A stretch of 64,000 bases of DNA, from NCBI RefSeq assembly GCF_019656075.1, contig NZ_BPKZ01000001.1:202717-266716 (forward strand), given 5' to 3'. The notes below the pieces were generated by a model. The model searched no databases and was not told where the DNA came from. It was given only the letters and a program-made list of their open reading frames with translations. Of the stretch, positions 11,487 to 19,265 are shown in pieces. The DNA comes from Leuconostoc palmae. GTDB taxonomy: Bacteria > Bacillota > Bacilli > Lactobacillales > Lactobacillaceae. Position 1 is the stretch's first letter; every line of letters starts with the position of its first letter. The translations under genes were made by a program, and so were the position numbers.

Positions 11487-12299
11487 TCAAACATGATCAA
11501 TGTCAAAGTTTGGCACTGACGGATCTTTGGCAATCTCGACCAATTGTAGAAACTTGTCAGGATCAAGCGCTGCTGTCCCAACTAGTACACCATCTATGTC
11601 TTCTTGAGACATAATTTCACGTGCATTATTGGGTGTTACAGAACCACCGTACAAAATACGTACTTGTTCTGCAATAACTGGCGAATACAACTTAGCTAAT
11701 GTTTGACGAATTAAGTACGCTGCTTTTTGAGCTTGATCAGCACTTGCTGCCTCCCCAGAGCCAATTGCCCAAGTCGGTTCATAAGCAATAGTTACTTTTC
11801 GAATTTGATCAACCGATACGCCCGCCAGAGCTGCTGAAACTTGTGCTACAGAAGGTTGCGCATCCATAAACTGAGCATAAGTACTCATATCTTCGTCAAC
11901 ATCAATAATTGGTCGTAACCCATTTCTCAGTGCAGCAGTGACTTTTAAATTAACAGTTGAATCTGTTTCATTAAAAAACTTGCGACGTTCAAAATGCCCA
12001 ATTAGCACATATTTAGCACCGACATCTTTTAACGCCTTTGGAGAAGTTTCACCTGTATACGCACCATTGTCTTCCCAATGAACATTCTCAGCAACAATAT
12101 GAATCGGTGAATCCGCTGTTGCACGAACCATATCTGCTAAAAACAAATCTTGTGCTGCAATACCTGTTTCCACGACTTTTTCGCCAGGTACTTTCTCGTT
12201 AACTTTTTCAAGAAAGTCCATAACATCACTTTGTAACTTATTAATTTTCCAATTAGCAACAACAAATGGAATGCGTCGCTCTTTATGAATTTTTGACAT
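11487..12299 (-). CDS. tpiA: triose-phosphate isomerase, diverged active-site surroundings
   Basis: TpiA interconverts dihydroxyacetone phosphate and glyceraldehyde-3-phosphate. Catalytic residues are visible: Lys in VANWKINK, His in IGHFERR, Glu in AYEPTWAIGSG, and the phosphate-gripping GGSVTPNNA. Two otherwise very conserved places differ. IGHSERR has Phe instead of Ser, and the usual CVGE motif reads DVDE. Length is 270 aa, about 18 longer than typical, with the extra residues at both ends. In a phosphoketolase-using heterofermenter TIM mainly serves triose supply rather than main glycolytic flux, so constraint may be relaxed. That explanation is inference. The ATG is two bases after the stop of the upstream ORF, whose end contains the ribosome binding site (GGAG). 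Confidence 0.93.
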   Translation of the reverse strand: MSKIHKERRIPFVVANWKINKLQSDVMDFLEKVNEKVPGEKVVETGIAAQDLFLADMVRATADSPIHIVAENVHWEDNGAYTGETSPKALKDVGAKYVLIGHFERRKFFNETDSTVNLKVTAALRNGLRPIIDVDEDMSTYAQFMDAQPSVAQVSAALAGVSVDQIRKVTIAYEPTWAIGSGEAASADQAQKAAYLIRQTLAKLYSPVIAEQVRILYGGSVTPNNAREIMSQEDIDGVLVGTAALDPDKFLQLVEIAKDPSVPNFDIDHV

Positions 12300-12301
12300 G
12301 A

Positions 12302-12643
12302 TTACTTATCATCTCCTTGTAACATCATGAACATGAAAGCAGCTTCTATTAACAGAAGTACCACCTTATATTGTGGGTCTTCATTAAGAAAATGCAAAAA
12401 TAGATAACTAACAATCAAAACACTTAATCCAATAGCTGTTTTAGTTAATTTCTTTCGAAACCCACTTTGCAATAATTTAGTTTCTACACGTTCTTTTTCC
12501 ACTTGCAATTCTGCTAAATCTAGTTTCAACGCTTCTACTTGATCCAATAGCTGGTCGTTTTCTTTTTGAATGTTGTCAAATTCAGCCTGTGATATCAATT
12601 GATCATTTTGTTTTTCACGTGATTTTCTTTTAAAAAATTGCAT
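12302..12643 (-). CDS. small coiled-coil membrane protein, unknown function
   Basis: A 113-residue protein I cannot assign. Residues 1-15 are strongly basic. Residues about 16-60 form a heptad-rich coiled coil (ISQAEFDNIQKENDQLLDQ onward). Two hydrophobic segments follow, near residues 70-88 and 93-108, separated by a short acidic loop (NEDPQ). The predicted layout is a cytoplasmic coiled coil with a C-terminal hairpin membrane anchor. It ends two bases before the tpiA ATG and probably shares a transcript with it. A plausible -10 (TAAAAT) lies near 12670. Function unknown. Confidence 0.7.
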   Translation of the reverse strand: MQFFKRKSREKQNDQLISQAEFDNIQKENDQLLDQVEALKLDLAELQVEKERVETKLLQSGFRKKLTKTAIGLSVLIVSYLFLHFLNEDPQYKVVLLLIEAAFMFMMLQGDDK

Positions 12644-12702
12644 AATGTCTTATCTCCATAAACTCTATTTTACCATAAGAAAACTACGTAAAAACGTAAA
12701 AT

Positions 12703-12739
12703 AAAAAGCATCACTTCAAAATCATTGAAGGATGCTTTT
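12703..12739 (-). terminator. terminator of tRNA-Leu(AAG)
   Basis: AAAAGCATC and CTTCAA pair with TTGAAG and GATGCTTTTT around a five-base loop, followed by TTTTATTTT on the minus strand. It directly follows the tRNA gene. Confidence 0.8.
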
Positions 12740-12745
12740 ACCTAG

Positions 12746-12830
12746 TGCAGCCGGCGGGAGTCGAACCCGCACGCCCTAAACGGGCACAGGATCCTTAATC
12801 CTGCGCGTCTGCCAATTCCGCCACGGCTGC
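12746..12830 (-). tRNA. tRNA-Leu(AAG)
   Basis: Type II tRNA with acceptor arms GCAGCCG/CGGCTGC, a long variable arm, the T-loop TTCGACT and anticodon loop TTAAGGA, giving anticodon AAG for CUU/CUC codons. Discriminator A; no CCA encoded. It is a single-gene transcription unit with a near-consensus promoter. Confidence 0.93.
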
Positions 12831-12857
12831 AATGTTGTTTGTATTGACAACCTTATT

Positions 12858-12886
12858 ATTTTAACGTGAAAAATTTTATTTGTCAA
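12858..12886 (-). promoter_or_regulatory. promoter of tRNA-Leu(AAG)
   Basis: TTGACA (12886-12881), 17 bases, TAAAAT (12863-12858) on the minus strand, about 28 bases upstream of the tRNA. It is among the best sigma-70 matches in the window. Confidence 0.8.
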
Positions 12887-12968
12887 TTAGAAACCTTGAC
12901 CAATAGATGCGTACTCTATCTTTTTTAATAACTACTAAAGCGATGCCAGATTACATTTTAAATTATAC

Positions 12969-12996
12969 TTGCTTAATCTCATCAATATGTTACACT
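12969..12996 (+). promoter_or_regulatory. cspA promoter
   Basis: TTGCTT, 16 bases, then TGT-TACACT (extended -10). It implies a 5' untranslated leader of about 110 bases before the cspA ATG, as is usual for cold-shock genes whose leaders control mRNA stability and translation. Confidence 0.6.
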
Positions 12997-13114
12997 AGCC
13001 TTGTAATAAAAGTTATTGATTTTGATTTGTTTTTCTCGGAAGGCGCTCAAGTACCAATTATTTAAGTTACAAAATAAAAATCATTGGTGGAGCACACCAA
13101 AGGAGAAACATATC

Positions 13115-13315
13115 ATGGAAAAAGGCACAGTAAAGTGGTTTAACGGCGAAAAGGGTTACGGTTTCGTAACTCGCGAAAACGGTGAAGATGTGTTCGCACA
13201 CTTCTCAGCTATCCAAGGTGACGGCTTCAAGACTCTTGAAGAAGGTCAAGCTGTTGAATTCGAAGTTGAATCATCAGACCGCGGTTTGCAAGCTGCAAAC
13301 ATCGTAAAGTTGTAA
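13115..13315 (+). CDS. cspA: cold-shock protein, CspA family
   Basis: A 66-residue single-stranded nucleic-acid-binding beta barrel that melts RNA structure. Both RNP motifs are visible: GYGFVTR (RNP1, residues 15-21) and DVFAHFSAI (RNP2, about 26-34). The start is fixed by AAAGGAGAAA six bases before ATG 13115. An upstream in-frame extension to 13016 has no ribosome binding site and lies in the leader. The gene has its own promoter, a long leader and a terminator. Which Csp paralogue it is, and whether it is cold-induced, cannot be told from sequence. Confidence 0.95.
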   Translation: MEKGTVKWFNGEKGYGFVTRENGEDVFAHFSAIQGDGFKTLEEGQAVEFEVESSDRGLQAANIVKL

Positions 13316-13336
13316 GATTAAGTTCTACAATTTTTC

Positions 13337-13362
13337 AAAAACTCGCTTAGGCGAGTTTTTTT
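13337..13362 (+). terminator. cspA terminator
   Basis: AAAACTCGC and GCGAGTTTTTTT form a nine-bp stem with loop TTAG just after the cspA stop. Confidence 0.85.
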
Positions 13363-13426
13363 GTGTCGAAAATTCGTGGTATAATGATTTTGTTAGATTA
13401 AACACAAATTAAGGAGTTTAGCACAC

Positions 13427-14140
13427 ATGGCTAAGTTAGTATTAATCCGTCACGGTCAAAGTGAATGGAACGCATTGAACTTATTTAACGGTTGGATTGA
13501 CACAAAGTTGTCAGACAAAGGCATTGCCCAAGCAAAAGAAGCTGGTGAATTATTAGCTGCCGAAGGCATCCAATTTGATCAGGCATACACATCTGTTTTG
13601 ACACGTGCCATCACAACATTGCACTACGCATTGGAAGAAGCTGGACAACTATTTATTCCCGAAGCAAAATCATGGCGTTTGAACGAACGTCACTACGGCG
13701 CTTTGCAAGGCCAAAATAAAGCTGAAGCTGCAGAAAAATGGGGAGACGAGCAAGTGCATATTTGGCGTCGTTCATACGATGTGTTGCCACCATTGTTGGA
13801 CGGTTACGATAAAGAAGTGACTGTTCAAGGTAAGACATACCCCGCCTTTGACCGTCGCTATGCAGATGTTCCTGAAGGTGAATTGCCATTAGGCGAAAAC
13901 TTGAAGATTACTTTGGAACGCGTTTTGCCTTTCTGGGAATCAGATATTGCGCCACAATTGCAAGCTGGTAAGAATGTTGTTATTGCCGCCCATGGTAACT
14001 CATTGCGTGCTTTGGTTAAGCATCTAGAAGATATTTCTGATGATGACATTTTGAACGTTGAAATTGCCAACGGCCAACCATTGGTATATGACTTAGCTGA
14101 TGATTTGTCTGTTATTTCTAAAAAAACATTAACTAAGTAA
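13427..14140 (+). CDS. gpmA: 2,3-bisphosphoglycerate-dependent phosphoglycerate mutase
   Basis: Interconverts 3- and 2-phosphoglycerate through a phosphohistidine intermediate in lower glycolysis. The 237-residue protein carries [10 protein letters not shown] with the nucleophilic His at the N-terminus. It also has the [11 protein letters not shown] loop, [10 protein letters not shown] with the acid Glu/His environment, and [13 protein letters not shown] with the second active-site His near residue 187. The C-terminal tail seen in dPGM enzymes is present, separating it from the shorter generic histidine phosphatase at 21277. ATG is preceded by AAGGAG. A TATAAT at 13380-13385 is the likely -10. 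Confidence 0.95.
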   Translation: MAKLVLIRHGQSEWNALNLFNGWIDTKLSDKGIAQAKEAGELLAAEGIQFDQAYTSVLTRAITTLHYALEEAGQLFIPEAKSWRLNERHYGALQGQNKAEAAEKWGDEQVHIWRRSYDVLPPLLDGYDKEVTVQGKTYPAFDRRYADVPEGELPLGENLKITLERVLPFWESDIAPQLQAGKNVVIAAHGNSLRALVKHLEDISDDDILNVEIANGQPLVYDLADDLSVISKKTLTK

Positions 14141-14143
14141 GTT

Positions 14144-14171
14144 AAAACCACCTCTGTCTGGTGGTTTTTTT
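14144..14171 (+). terminator. gpmA terminator
   Basis: AAAACCACC and GGTGGTTTTTTT around the loop TCTGTCT, four bases after the gpmA stop. Confidence 0.85.
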
Positions 14172-14175
14172 GTAT

Positions 14176-14205
14176 AAAAAAATAGTCCTTTACAGGACTA
14201 TTTTT
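14176..14205 (-). terminator. terminator of the tRNA-Tyr/tRNA-Gln unit, probably bidirectional
   Basis: AAAATAGTCCT and AGGACTATTTT form an 11-bp perfect stem flanked by A and T runs on both sides. It lies 12 bases after tRNA-Gln on the minus strand and can back up the gpmA terminator on the plus strand. Confidence 0.75.
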
Positions 14206-14216
14206 ACTTATTTTGA

Positions 14217-14288
14217 TTGCCCCTGCTGGATTCGAACCAGCGCATGGCGGTACCAAAAACCGCTGCCTTACCGCTTGGCGAAGGGGCA
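14217..14288 (-). tRNA. tRNA-Gln(TTG)
   Basis: Acceptor TGCCCCT/AGGGGCA with the T1-A72 pair typical of tRNA-Gln, anticodon loop TTTTGGT (anticodon TTG), T-loop TTCGAAT, discriminator A, no CCA. Co-transcribed after tRNA-Tyr. Confidence 0.93.
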
Positions 14289-14327
14289 ATAGTTAATTTA
14301 TTTAGCCGTTAACTATTAGATCGGCTA

Positions 14328-14410
14328 TGGGAGCGGTAGGATTCGAACCTACGAACCCGAAGGAACGGAGTTACAGTCCGTCGCGTTTAGCCAGACTTCG
14401 CTACACTCCC
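14328..14410 (-). tRNA. tRNA-Tyr(GTA)
   Basis: Type II tRNA: acceptor GGGAGTG/CGCTCCC, anticodon loop CTGTAAC (GTA), extra arm CCTTCGGG, T-loop TTCGAAT, discriminator A, no CCA. First gene of the Tyr-Gln unit. Confidence 0.93.
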
Positions 14411-14430
14411 ATATCTCAAACAACTATATT

Positions 14431-14459
14431 ATCATAACAAAAATTATTACCCTTATCAA
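14431..14459 (-). promoter_or_regulatory. promoter of tRNA-Tyr/Gln
   Basis: TTGATA (14459-14454), 17 bases, TATGAT (14436-14431) on the minus strand, about 20 bases before tRNA-Tyr. Confidence 0.7.
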
Positions 14460-14530
14460 CCTTTTTTACTAACTTATTTAAAATAGATTATTTTATATAC
14501 AAAAAGATAGTCATTCATTCTCGAATAGCC

Positions 14531-14559
14531 TTGTTTATACCTAAACGTTTCATTATACT
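14531..14559 (+). promoter_or_regulatory. promoter of the PAP2 gene
   Basis: TTGTTT, 17 bases, TATACT, giving a leader of about 28 bases with GTGGAG before ATG 14594. Confidence 0.6.
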
Positions 14560-14593
14560 AGAGTAAGGTAAATTTATCACGTGGAGTAATTTA

Positions 14594-15262
14594 ATGATTA
14601 TATCAGTTACAAATAAACAACGACGATATGCTTTAATTAATCTAGTTATATTATTGTTGTTAACTATTCTAGTAAAACTAAATTTTATAATTCCAGTTGG
14701 CATTGATAATATATTCCACAACTTATTTAATAATTTACAAAGCGGATTCGGTGATATTGTCATGACCGTTGCTGCTTTTCTGGGCAATCCGATTGTAGAT
14801 TTTATATATATTCTTGCTCTCACCGGTGTACTAATTATAGCAAAATTACGTATCCCTGCCATATGGGCAATCTTAACTATTCTATCAGGAAATATTGTTC
14901 TAAAGATTTTTCAAATCATAATCAATCGTCCAAGACCGATGGGACACCTACTTTCTGACAGTTCTGCTTCATTTCCCAGCTCATATATTTTTGGATTATT
15001 TGTGGTTATATTTATTATCAAAATCCTCGTGATTCCCAATGTTAATACGCTATTGACACAAATTGTTATGAATTGGGTTATCATATTAATAGGTTTAATG
15101 GCAATTATGAGTCGTATTTACTTCAATGCACATTTTGTTAGTGACACAGTTGCTTCAGTTATGTTTGCCTATTCATGGGTTATCTTCTCAGCAACATGTT
15201 ACGGTAAATTAGCTCACTACTTAAAAAAACGGCTTGTTTTACTCGAAAATGATGAAATATAA
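14594..15262 (+). CDS. PAP2-family membrane phosphatase with altered C2 motif
   Basis: A 222-residue membrane protein with about six hydrophobic spans (starting near residues 12, 52, 72, 88, 130 and 160), typical of PAP2 lipid phosphatases that dephosphorylate undecaprenyl-pyrophosphate or phosphatidate. The C1 motif is seen as K-x6-RPRP (KIFQIIINRPRP, near residue 115). The C3 motif is SRIYFNAHFVSD, with the nucleophilic His and its Asp partner. The C2 motif, normally PSGH, reads PSSY, so the second catalytic His is missing. The enzyme may be impaired, use a different substrate, or be a non-catalytic homologue. It stands alone between its own promoter and a shared terminator. Confidence 0.85.
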   Translation: MIISVTNKQRRYALINLVILLLLTILVKLNFIIPVGIDNIFHNLFNNLQSGFGDIVMTVAAFLGNPIVDFIYILALTGVLIIAKLRIPAIWAILTILSGNIVLKIFQIIINRPRPMGHLLSDSSASFPSSYIFGLFVVIFIIKILVIPNVNTLLTQIVMNWVIILIGLMAIMSRIYFNAHFVSDTVASVMFAYSWVIFSATCYGKLAHYLKKRLVLLENDEI

Positions 15263-15294
15263 AAAGCTAAGGAATAATTATTCCTTAGCTTTTT
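15261..15294. terminator. bidirectional terminator shared by the PAP2 gene and nrdF
   Basis: A perfect 34-base palindrome with arms AAAAAGCTAAGGAATAA and its complement. It serves both convergent genes. The last codons and the stop of nrdF are part of one arm. Confidence 0.85.
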
Positions 15295-16270
15295 TGTTCG
15301 ACCCGATTGTGTAGTCATCTTCTTCCATCGCTTCAACAGCACCTAGAAGATAGCCGTTACCCACTCCTGAAAAGAAGTCGTGGTTTGCTGTCGACGTCGA
15401 AATACCGTTCATAACAACAGGATTCACATCATCGGCACCATCAGGAAACATTGGTTCTTGTCCTAAGTTCATTAATGCCTTGTTAGCATTGTAACGCAAA
15501 AAAGTAAGCACTTGTTCTGTCCAGCCTAAATCATCATAGAGTTCATGTGTGTATTTGTCTTCGTTTTCGTATAATTCAAAGAGTAAATCATACATCCAAC
15601 TTTGTAACGTGTCACGTTCTGATTCTGGCAATTGATTAAATCCAATTTGAAATTTATAGCCAATATAAGTGCCATGAACTGATTCATCGCGGATAATCAG
15701 TTTAATAATTTCAGCAACGTTCAACATCTTGTTGTGACCTAAAAAATATAACGGTGTGTAAAATCCAGAATAAAACAAGAATGTCTCTAAAAATACTGAA
15801 GCAATTTTCCGTTGTAATGGTGTTCCTGTCTGGTAAATATCATTGATACGATTTGCTTTATACTGCAAAAATTCGTTTGAGTCAGCCCAATTAAAAATTG
15901 ACTCTATCTCTGCTTTTTCGTTTAGTGTTTCAAAAATTGAAGAATATGACTTAGCATGAACTGATTCCATAAATTGAATATTGTTCAACACTGCCTCTTC
16001 TTTTTGATTCACAACGTCTAACTTCAATGCTGCCATACCATCTTGAGACTGCAATGTATCTAATGTTGTTAACCCACCAAAAACAAGGTTCAATGTCTGC
16101 CGTTCCTTGTCTGACATATTTCCACGCCATGTTCTTAAATCATTTGAAATGGGGATACGTGTATCTAACCAAAATTGTTGTGTCAACTTTTCCCAAGTTG
16201 CTTTATCAAGTTCATCTTCAATATTATTCCAATTTATTGCAGTATATGAATTATTTTGTGTATGTTTCAC
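15278..16270 (-). CDS. nrdF: class Ib ribonucleotide reductase, small (radical) subunit
   Basis: NrdF carries the dimetal (Mn or Fe) centre and tyrosyl radical used by NrdE to reduce ribonucleoside diphosphates. The 330-residue protein shows the metal ligands: Asp in TTLDTLQ, FMESVHAKSYS (Glu-x2-His and the radical Tyr), the Glu in VFLETFLFYSGF and RDESVHGTYIGYKFQ. The C-terminus, which docks on NrdE, ends in KKAKE and is encoded inside the terminator palindrome. The start is GTG 16270 with GGAGGAG upstream and overlaps the nrdI stop by three bases. Last gene of nrdHEIF; NrdI nearby implies the Mn-tyrosyl route, fitting a manganese-rich lactic acid bacterium. Confidence 0.96.
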   Translation of the reverse strand: MKHTQNNSYTAINWNNIEDELDKATWEKLTQQFWLDTRIPISNDLRTWRGNMSDKERQTLNLVFGGLTTLDTLQSQDGMAALKLDVVNQKEEAVLNNIQFMESVHAKSYSSIFETLNEKAEIESIFNWADSNEFLQYKANRINDIYQTGTPLQRKIASVFLETFLFYSGFYTPLYFLGHNKMLNVAEIIKLIIRDESVHGTYIGYKFQIGFNQLPESERDTLQSWMYDLLFELYENEDKYTHELYDDLGWTEQVLTFLRYNANKALMNLGQEPMFPDGADDVNPVVMNGISTSTANHDFFSGVGNGYLLGAVEAMEEDDYTIGSNKKAKE

Positions 16271-16713
16271 GATTCTCCTCCAAATAACGGTTTCATCAAA
16301 TTATAAACTTTTTCTGCATCAAAGATACTTCCACGCAGTTCAAACTCAAACAAAAGTGGCACATCAAATTTTTCAGCGTAACGTCTACCAGTTAAATCAA
16401 ACTGAACATTAAAATTACGATTACCTCCACCAACAATTCCTTTTAAAAACTGTCGATTATTCTCGTATGCTATATAGTCACCAAGAGCATTAGTAAATAT
16501 TTCCGTTACATCTGGACCTGTGCCAGTGCCGCCAGTTAAGTAAGTTGGCACAACTGCTATATACGGAGCCGTTTCAATTTCATATTCTGTCTCATCACCA
16601 ATATTTTTCGTTAAAAGCACATTCCCGTTTGATTCCGCAACTGTTTTTAATTTTTCTACAAATGACTTAGTATTGCCTTCTGTGGAAGTGTATAAGACAT
16701 TCATCGTCACCAT
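16267..16713 (-). CDS. nrdI: ribonucleotide reductase flavodoxin NrdI
   Basis: NrdI is a small flavodoxin that supplies oxidant for assembling the dimanganese-tyrosyl cofactor of NrdF. The 148-residue product has the FMN phosphate-binding loop YTSTEGNTKSF near the N-terminus, VPTYLTGGTGT in the second loop and the characteristic GIVGGGNRNFN segment. GAGAGGGG precedes ATG 16713. The stop overlaps the nrdF GTG, so stoichiometry is probably coupled. Confidence 0.95.
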   Translation of the reverse strand: MVTMNVLYTSTEGNTKSFVEKLKTVAESNGNVLLTKNIGDETEYEIETAPYIAVVPTYLTGGTGTGPDVTEIFTNALGDYIAYENNRQFLKGIVGGGNRNFNVQFDLTGRRYAEKFDVPLLFEFELRGSIFDAEKVYNLMKPLFGGES

Positions 16714-16783
16714 GAAGTACCCCTCTCAATATTATGTACAAAAAACCATTAAGACTTGATAATGATTTTTTATATTTAAATTT

Positions 16784-18955
16784 TTAAATTGAACAACTTT
16801 CACACTCATTAACCCCTGATTCTTGATTATCATCAGTAAAGGTTCTGATATAGTACAGTGACTTAATACCTTTATTGAATGCATAGTGTCTTAGAATCGT
16901 TAAGTCACGTGTTGTCATCTTATTAGTCCGACCTTGTTTCCATTCATACAATTGTTCTGACAAGGTTGAACGCATAAATAATGTCAAAGACATCCCTTGA
17001 TCCACATGCTCCTGAGCTGCCGCATAGACGTCAATTACTTTACGCATATCAGTGTCATACGCCGATACATAGTATGGCATAGTTTCATTGTTTAATCCAG
17101 GTGCCGGATAATAAACTTTACCAATCATCCCTTCTTGGCGTTCTTCAATTCTGTTAACTATTGGTAGCAGTGTTGCTGTTGTATCGTTGACATATGATAT
17201 TGAGCCAGTCGGTGCAATAGCATGTCGATATGCATTATACATACCATATTGCGCAACTTCTGCTTTTAATTGTTCCCAATCATTTTTAGTTGGTATATGA
17301 TGATCTTTAAACAATTGCGTCACTTTTTCAGTTCGAGGCGTCCAATCGTTTTCTAAGTACTTATCAAAATATGTTCCATCAGCATAAGCAGATTTTTCAA
17401 ATTCAAAGAAACTTTCGTTACGTTCCTTTGCGATGTTCATTGATGCTTTAATCGAATAATAATTCAACGTCAAGAAAAAAGTTGAGGTGAAGTCGATTGA
17501 TTCATCATCGCCATAGTACATTTTATTTTGTGCTAAATACGCAGCAAGACCCATCGCACCCAAACCAATCGCGTGTTTTTCAGTGTTACCCTTGGCTATA
17601 GATGGCACAACCGATAAATTAGACGTATCAGAAACAAAAGTAAGTGCTCTTACCATAGTATCAACGGAAGTACTGAAATCTGCAGTGTTCATCATGTTAA
17701 CAATATTAATCGACCCTAAGTTACAACTCACATCTGAGCCTAGTTTCGTATATTCTTGTTCATCATTAATATTCGAAGAACTCTGTACTTGTAGAATTTC
17801 TGAACATAAGTTTGAAGAAATAATCTTACCATTAATTGGATTAGCTCGATTAGCTGTGTCAATGTTAATGATGTAAGGATATCCAGATTCTTGTTGAAGT
17901 TTGGAAATTTCTTCTTCTAACATACGAGCATCTACACGATATTTGGCAATTTTTTCATTTTCAACCATGTTATCGTATTCTGCTGTAATATCAACATAAT
18001 TAAATGGTGTATCATATACTTTTTCTACGTCTGCAGGACTAAAAAGATACATTGGTTTATTTTGACGTACTAATTCATAAAATTTATCTGGAACTGTTAA
18101 GCCAAGAGATAGCGTTTTAACACGGACTTTTTCATCTGCATTTTCTTTTTTTGTAGACAAAAATGCCATAATGTCCGGATGGAAAATAGACAAGTAAACA
18201 ACACCCGCGCCTTGTCGTGCCCCCACTTGTGAAGAAAAAGTAAATGAATCTTCCAATAATTTCATAATTGGCACAACACCACCAGCTGAGTTTGCAATAC
18301 CCATAACTGGTGCTCCGGCTTCACGAACATTGGATAATGCAATGCCAACTCCCCCGCCCATCTTTGACAATTGCAACGCTGAATTAATTGTACGACCAAT
18401 TGAATTCATGTCATCAGAAGTTTGAATAATGAAACAAGAAACCAACTCACCTCTACGAGCACGACCAGCATTTAAAAAGCTGGGAGTGGCCGGTTGATAT
18501 CGTTGATGGATCATCTCATCTGCTAACCTTAACGCGAGTTCTTCGCGTCCATTTGCATAATACAACGCATTCATCGCAACTCGGTCCACATAGGTTTCTA
18601 CATAATGTTGCCCATCGTTTGTTTTTAGGGCATATTGATTATAGAACTTAAAGGCAGCCATGAAAGACTTGAAATTAAAATGTTGAGCATCAAGAAAATC
18701 GTAAATTTTCTCTACAAAAGAAAAACGATATTGCTCAATAAATTGGCGTTCTAAAAAATTATTTTCAAAAAGCCAATCAAATCTTTCAGCAAGAGAATCA
18801 AATTTTAATACATTGGGCCACACATTTTCAGTCAAAAAGGCATCGAGAGCCTCTTGATCTTTCTCTAATTGAATTTGATTATTCTTTGGGATATTGACTT
18901 GATTATTTAAATCAAAATAAGTAACAGCATCAATATCAAGTTCTTTTAATGGCAT
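16784..18955 (-). CDS. nrdE: class Ib ribonucleotide reductase, large (catalytic) subunit
   Basis: Catalytic subunit reducing NDPs to dNDPs. About 723 residues. The thiyl-radical Cys lies in SSNLCSEILQ, its redox Cys partner in GELVSCFIIQ, and the C-terminal shuttle pair in ECESC five residues from the end. The substrate loop and barrel segments PATPSFLNAGR and APTGSISYV are present. I use ATG 18955 because GAGG lies nine bases upstream; a TTG fifteen bases earlier is in frame but has no ribosome binding site. A hairpin with a T run separates it from nrdH. Confidence 0.96.
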   Translation of the reverse strand: MPLKELDIDAVTYFDLNNQVNIPKNNQIQLEKDQEALDAFLTENVWPNVLKFDSLAERFDWLFENNFLERQFIEQYRFSFVEKIYDFLDAQHFNFKSFMAAFKFYNQYALKTNDGQHYVETYVDRVAMNALYYANGREELALRLADEMIHQRYQPATPSFLNAGRARRGELVSCFIIQTSDDMNSIGRTINSALQLSKMGGGVGIALSNVREAGAPVMGIANSAGGVVPIMKLLEDSFTFSSQVGARQGAGVVYLSIFHPDIMAFLSTKKENADEKVRVKTLSLGLTVPDKFYELVRQNKPMYLFSPADVEKVYDTPFNYVDITAEYDNMVENEKIAKYRVDARMLEEEISKLQQESGYPYIINIDTANRANPINGKIISSNLCSEILQVQSSSNINDEQEYTKLGSDVSCNLGSINIVNMMNTADFSTSVDTMVRALTFVSDTSNLSVVPSIAKGNTEKHAIGLGAMGLAAYLAQNKMYYGDDESIDFTSTFFLTLNYYSIKASMNIAKERNESFFEFEKSAYADGTYFDKYLENDWTPRTEKVTQLFKDHHIPTKNDWEQLKAEVAQYGMYNAYRHAIAPTGSISYVNDTTATLLPIVNRIEERQEGMIGKVYYPAPGLNNETMPYYVSAYDTDMRKVIDVYAAAQEHVDQGMSLTLFMRSTLSEQLYEWKQGRTNKMTTRDLTILRHYAFNKGIKSLYYIRTFTDDNQESGVNECESCSI

Positions 18956-18990
18956 ATTGTTTAACCTCAAATTTTTTTATATTTTTGGAA

Positions 18991-19023
18991 TAAAAAAACA
19001 TCGTTCGTTTTCCTCTCGATGTT
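18991..19023 (-). terminator. hairpin plus T run between nrdH and nrdE
   Basis: AACATCG and CGATGTT close a 13-base loop and are followed by seven T on the minus strand. It could act as an attenuator making nrdH more abundant than nrdEIF. The stem is short (7 bp), so function is uncertain. Confidence 0.5.
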
Positions 19024-19034
19024 ATCTAGTAAGA

Positions 19035-19265
19035 TTAAGCTGAAATCTTTTTTAACACGTCTGGACGAAAGCCAGAAAACTTAGGCATACCTTCAACCGA
19101 TATAACTGGTGTTTGACGGAATCCATCAGCCTTTAATTGATCAACATAGTCAACTTCTTCTTCGATATTAATTTCCTTAAAGGGAACCCCTTGTGCCTCT
19201 AAAAACTTTTTAGTCATTTTGCATTGTACACAATTGTATTTTGTATATACTGTTACTTTTTCCAT
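19035..19265 (-). CDS. nrdH: glutaredoxin-like NrdH redoxin
   Basis: NrdH is the small electron donor for class Ib reductase, regenerated by thioredoxin reductase. The 76 residues include the active site CVQC (residues 11-14), EINIEEEVDYV, and the cis-Pro loop TPVISVEG followed by SGFRPD, a family hallmark. Normal length. First gene of the nrdHEIF operon with GAGGGAA before its ATG. Confidence 0.95.
   Translation of the reverse strand: MEKVTVYTKYNCVQCKMTKKFLEAQGVPFKEINIEEEVDYVDQLKADGFRQTPVISVEGMPKFSGFRPDVLKKISA

Noticed and set aside
13016..13114. N-terminal extension of CspA
   Set aside because: It lies in the untranslated leader; AAAGGAG marks ATG 13115 and CspA starts with MEKGTVKWF.
13858..14289. 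143-codon minus-strand frame over the gpmA end and tRNA-Gln
   Set aside because: It reads antisense through gpmA and a tRNA gene and has no family features.
14510..14526. TCGAATA resembling a competence cin-box before the PAP2 gene
   Set aside because: Only a partial match and a good sigma-70 promoter lies just downstream; not enough for a call.
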